Positions 4,534-5,375 of a stretch of 5,375 nt of DNA are shown here, one piece after another; the first letter of the stretch is position 1; each line of letters starts with the position of its first letter. The notes below the pieces were generated by a model that made no database searches, was not told where the DNA came from, and worked only from the letters and a program-made list of their open reading frames with translations. Origin of the DNA: Candidatus Omnitrophota bacterium (GTDB lineage Bacteria > Omnitrophota > Gorgyraeia > Duberdicusellales > 4484-171); the NCBI GenBank assembly GCA_030631705.1, contig DAOVKQ010000060.1, positions 1 through 5,375 on the forward strand, given 5' to 3'. A program made the translations under genes and the position numbers.

Positions 4534-5375
4534 ATGAAAGTATTTAATTTTTTGATTAAGAGAGTAATACTTAACACATTTCTTGTCTTGGCGGTATTCT
4601 TTTCTCTAATTGTAAATGTTACTGCCCAGGAGCAGCTCTCGGCTGAAGGGACAGGGAGAATCAGCCTTTCAACAAACAAGGAAGATTTGATCGACAGTTA
4701 TGAAAGCCTGCTTAAAGAGATGGATGATATTATAGGCAGTTACAGCAAACTTCAGGATGATTTTGAGGGCCTTAAAATGCAGGAAACCAGCCTTAAATCC
4801 GAGCTCAATAAGCTTACTGCAAGCTACCGGCTTCTTGAACAAGAAAATAAAATCCTAAGAAATAATAAAAACTTATTGGTTAAGAAGAAAGAAGAAATCG
4901 GTGCCGGTTCCGCGGCTTTATTGAGAGATTTAGAGAGGATGAAGGAAGGCAATGATGTTCTTCTCAAAGAAATTAACCAGCTAAGAATATCCAATCAGAG
5001 CCTTAAACAGTATAAAGAGGCAGCCGCTAAAGATCGGGATAAGCTCAAGCCGGATTATGCTAAGCTAAAGAAGGAATTCATAGAACTCAGCGAGGAATAT
5101 AAGGTTATTGAAAAAGATAACAAAACTTTGAGAAAAAAAAGAGATTCTTTTAACTGGTCTCTGAGTAAAGAGAATGAGTTTCTTCTGAAAGATAAAGAAA
5201 AATTAAAAAAGGATAATCAAAAACTCGCAGAGGATAAAGATGTTCTTATTCAGGATATAAATGAGCTCCGCGAAAGTTATGAAAGATTACAAAAAGAAAA
5301 AGAGGCCGCAGAAAGAAAAAAGAGAAACCTCTCTTTAAATAGCGAAGGCCTTATTAGAGAAAAAAAACAGCTTAA
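4534..5375 (+). CDS. Exported coiled-coil protein, N-terminal part (runs off the window)
   Basis: The frame from ATG 4534 stays open to the right edge, giving 280 residues with no stop. Residues 1-31 look like a signal peptide: basic start (KR at 9-10), hydrophobic core VILNTFLVLAVFFSLIV (11-27) and a possible cleavage after NVTA (28-31). An uncleaved N-terminal membrane anchor is also possible. From about residue 50 to the end the protein is almost wholly charged helix, rich in Lys, Glu, Asn, Leu and Gln with leucines in heptad-like spacing, such as LEQENKILRNNKNLLVKKKE (101-120) and the segment 217-262. This indicates a long coiled coil in the periplasm or envelope. Pro173 and the GAGSAA stretch (123-128) may be breaks. 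The gene starts 11 bp after the secretin stop, so it is probably in the same operon. I do not recognise a named family. Possible roles are a periplasmic scaffold, a secretin-associated factor or a PilO/TolA-like spacer; none can be shown. Confidence 0.85.
   Translation, partial: MKVFNFLIKRVILNTFLVLAVFFSLIVNVTAQEQLSAEGTGRISLSTNKEDLIDSYESLLKEMDDIIGSYSKLQDDFEGLKMQETSLKSELNKLTASYRLLEQENKILRNNKNLLVKKKEEIGAGSAALLRDLERMKEGNDVLLKEINQLRISNQSLKQYKEAAAKDRDKLKPDYAKLKKEFIELSEEYKVIEKDNKTLRKKRDSFNWSLSKENEFLLKDKEKLKKDNQKLAEDKDVLIQDINELRESYERLQKEKEAAERKKRNLSLNSEGLIREKKQL

Overview
The window is a stretch of bacterial chromosome of low-to-moderate GC content. All convincing genes lie on the + strand. It looks like the front end of a type II secretion / type IV pilus-like locus. 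No gene here fixes the taxonomy. My best guess is an uncultured, Gram-negative-type (two-membrane) lineage such as Omnitrophota or a relative. That guess rests on the secretin (which implies an outer membrane), the small MerR-like gene next to an ExeA-type ATPase, and the AT-rich heptamer-phased intergenic repeat. It is inference, not proof.

Layout. (1) Positions 1-281 hold the C-terminal end of an HD-GYP domain protein, a likely cyclic-di-GMP phosphodiesterase. (2) Positions 282-607 are non-coding: a short degenerate direct repeat, a plausible sigma70-type promoter near 376-402, two stem-loops (460-476 and 491-531), and a tRNA T-arm-like motif at 534-546. (3) Positions 608-847 encode a 79-residue MerR-type DNA-binding protein with no effector domain. 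(4) Positions 900-1748 encode an ExeA/GspA-type AAA+ ATPase. A possible 39-codon ORF (1721-1840) overlaps its end. (5) Positions 1829-2092 hold a long imperfect inverted repeat built almost wholly of degenerate 7-bp units. (6) Positions 2133-2798 encode a single-pass inner-membrane protein resembling GspC/PilP. (7) Positions 2795-4522 encode a GspD/PilQ-family secretin, joined to the previous gene by an ATGA overlap. (8) Position 4534 to the window end starts a secreted or periplasmic coiled-coil protein that runs off the edge.

How the genes fit together (inference from families). The secretin would form the outer-membrane pore. The GspC/PilP-like protein would connect it to the inner-membrane platform. 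The ExeA-type ATPase may help place or assemble the secretin through the cell wall. The coiled-coil protein, made right after the secretin, may be a periplasmic structural or accessory part. The MerR-like protein may regulate the set, and the HD-GYP protein upstream could link c-di-GMP to it, but neither link is shown by the sequence. The assembly ATPase (GspE/PilB), platform protein (GspF/PilC) and pilins are not in this window, so whether the machine secretes, makes pili or does something else cannot be decided here.
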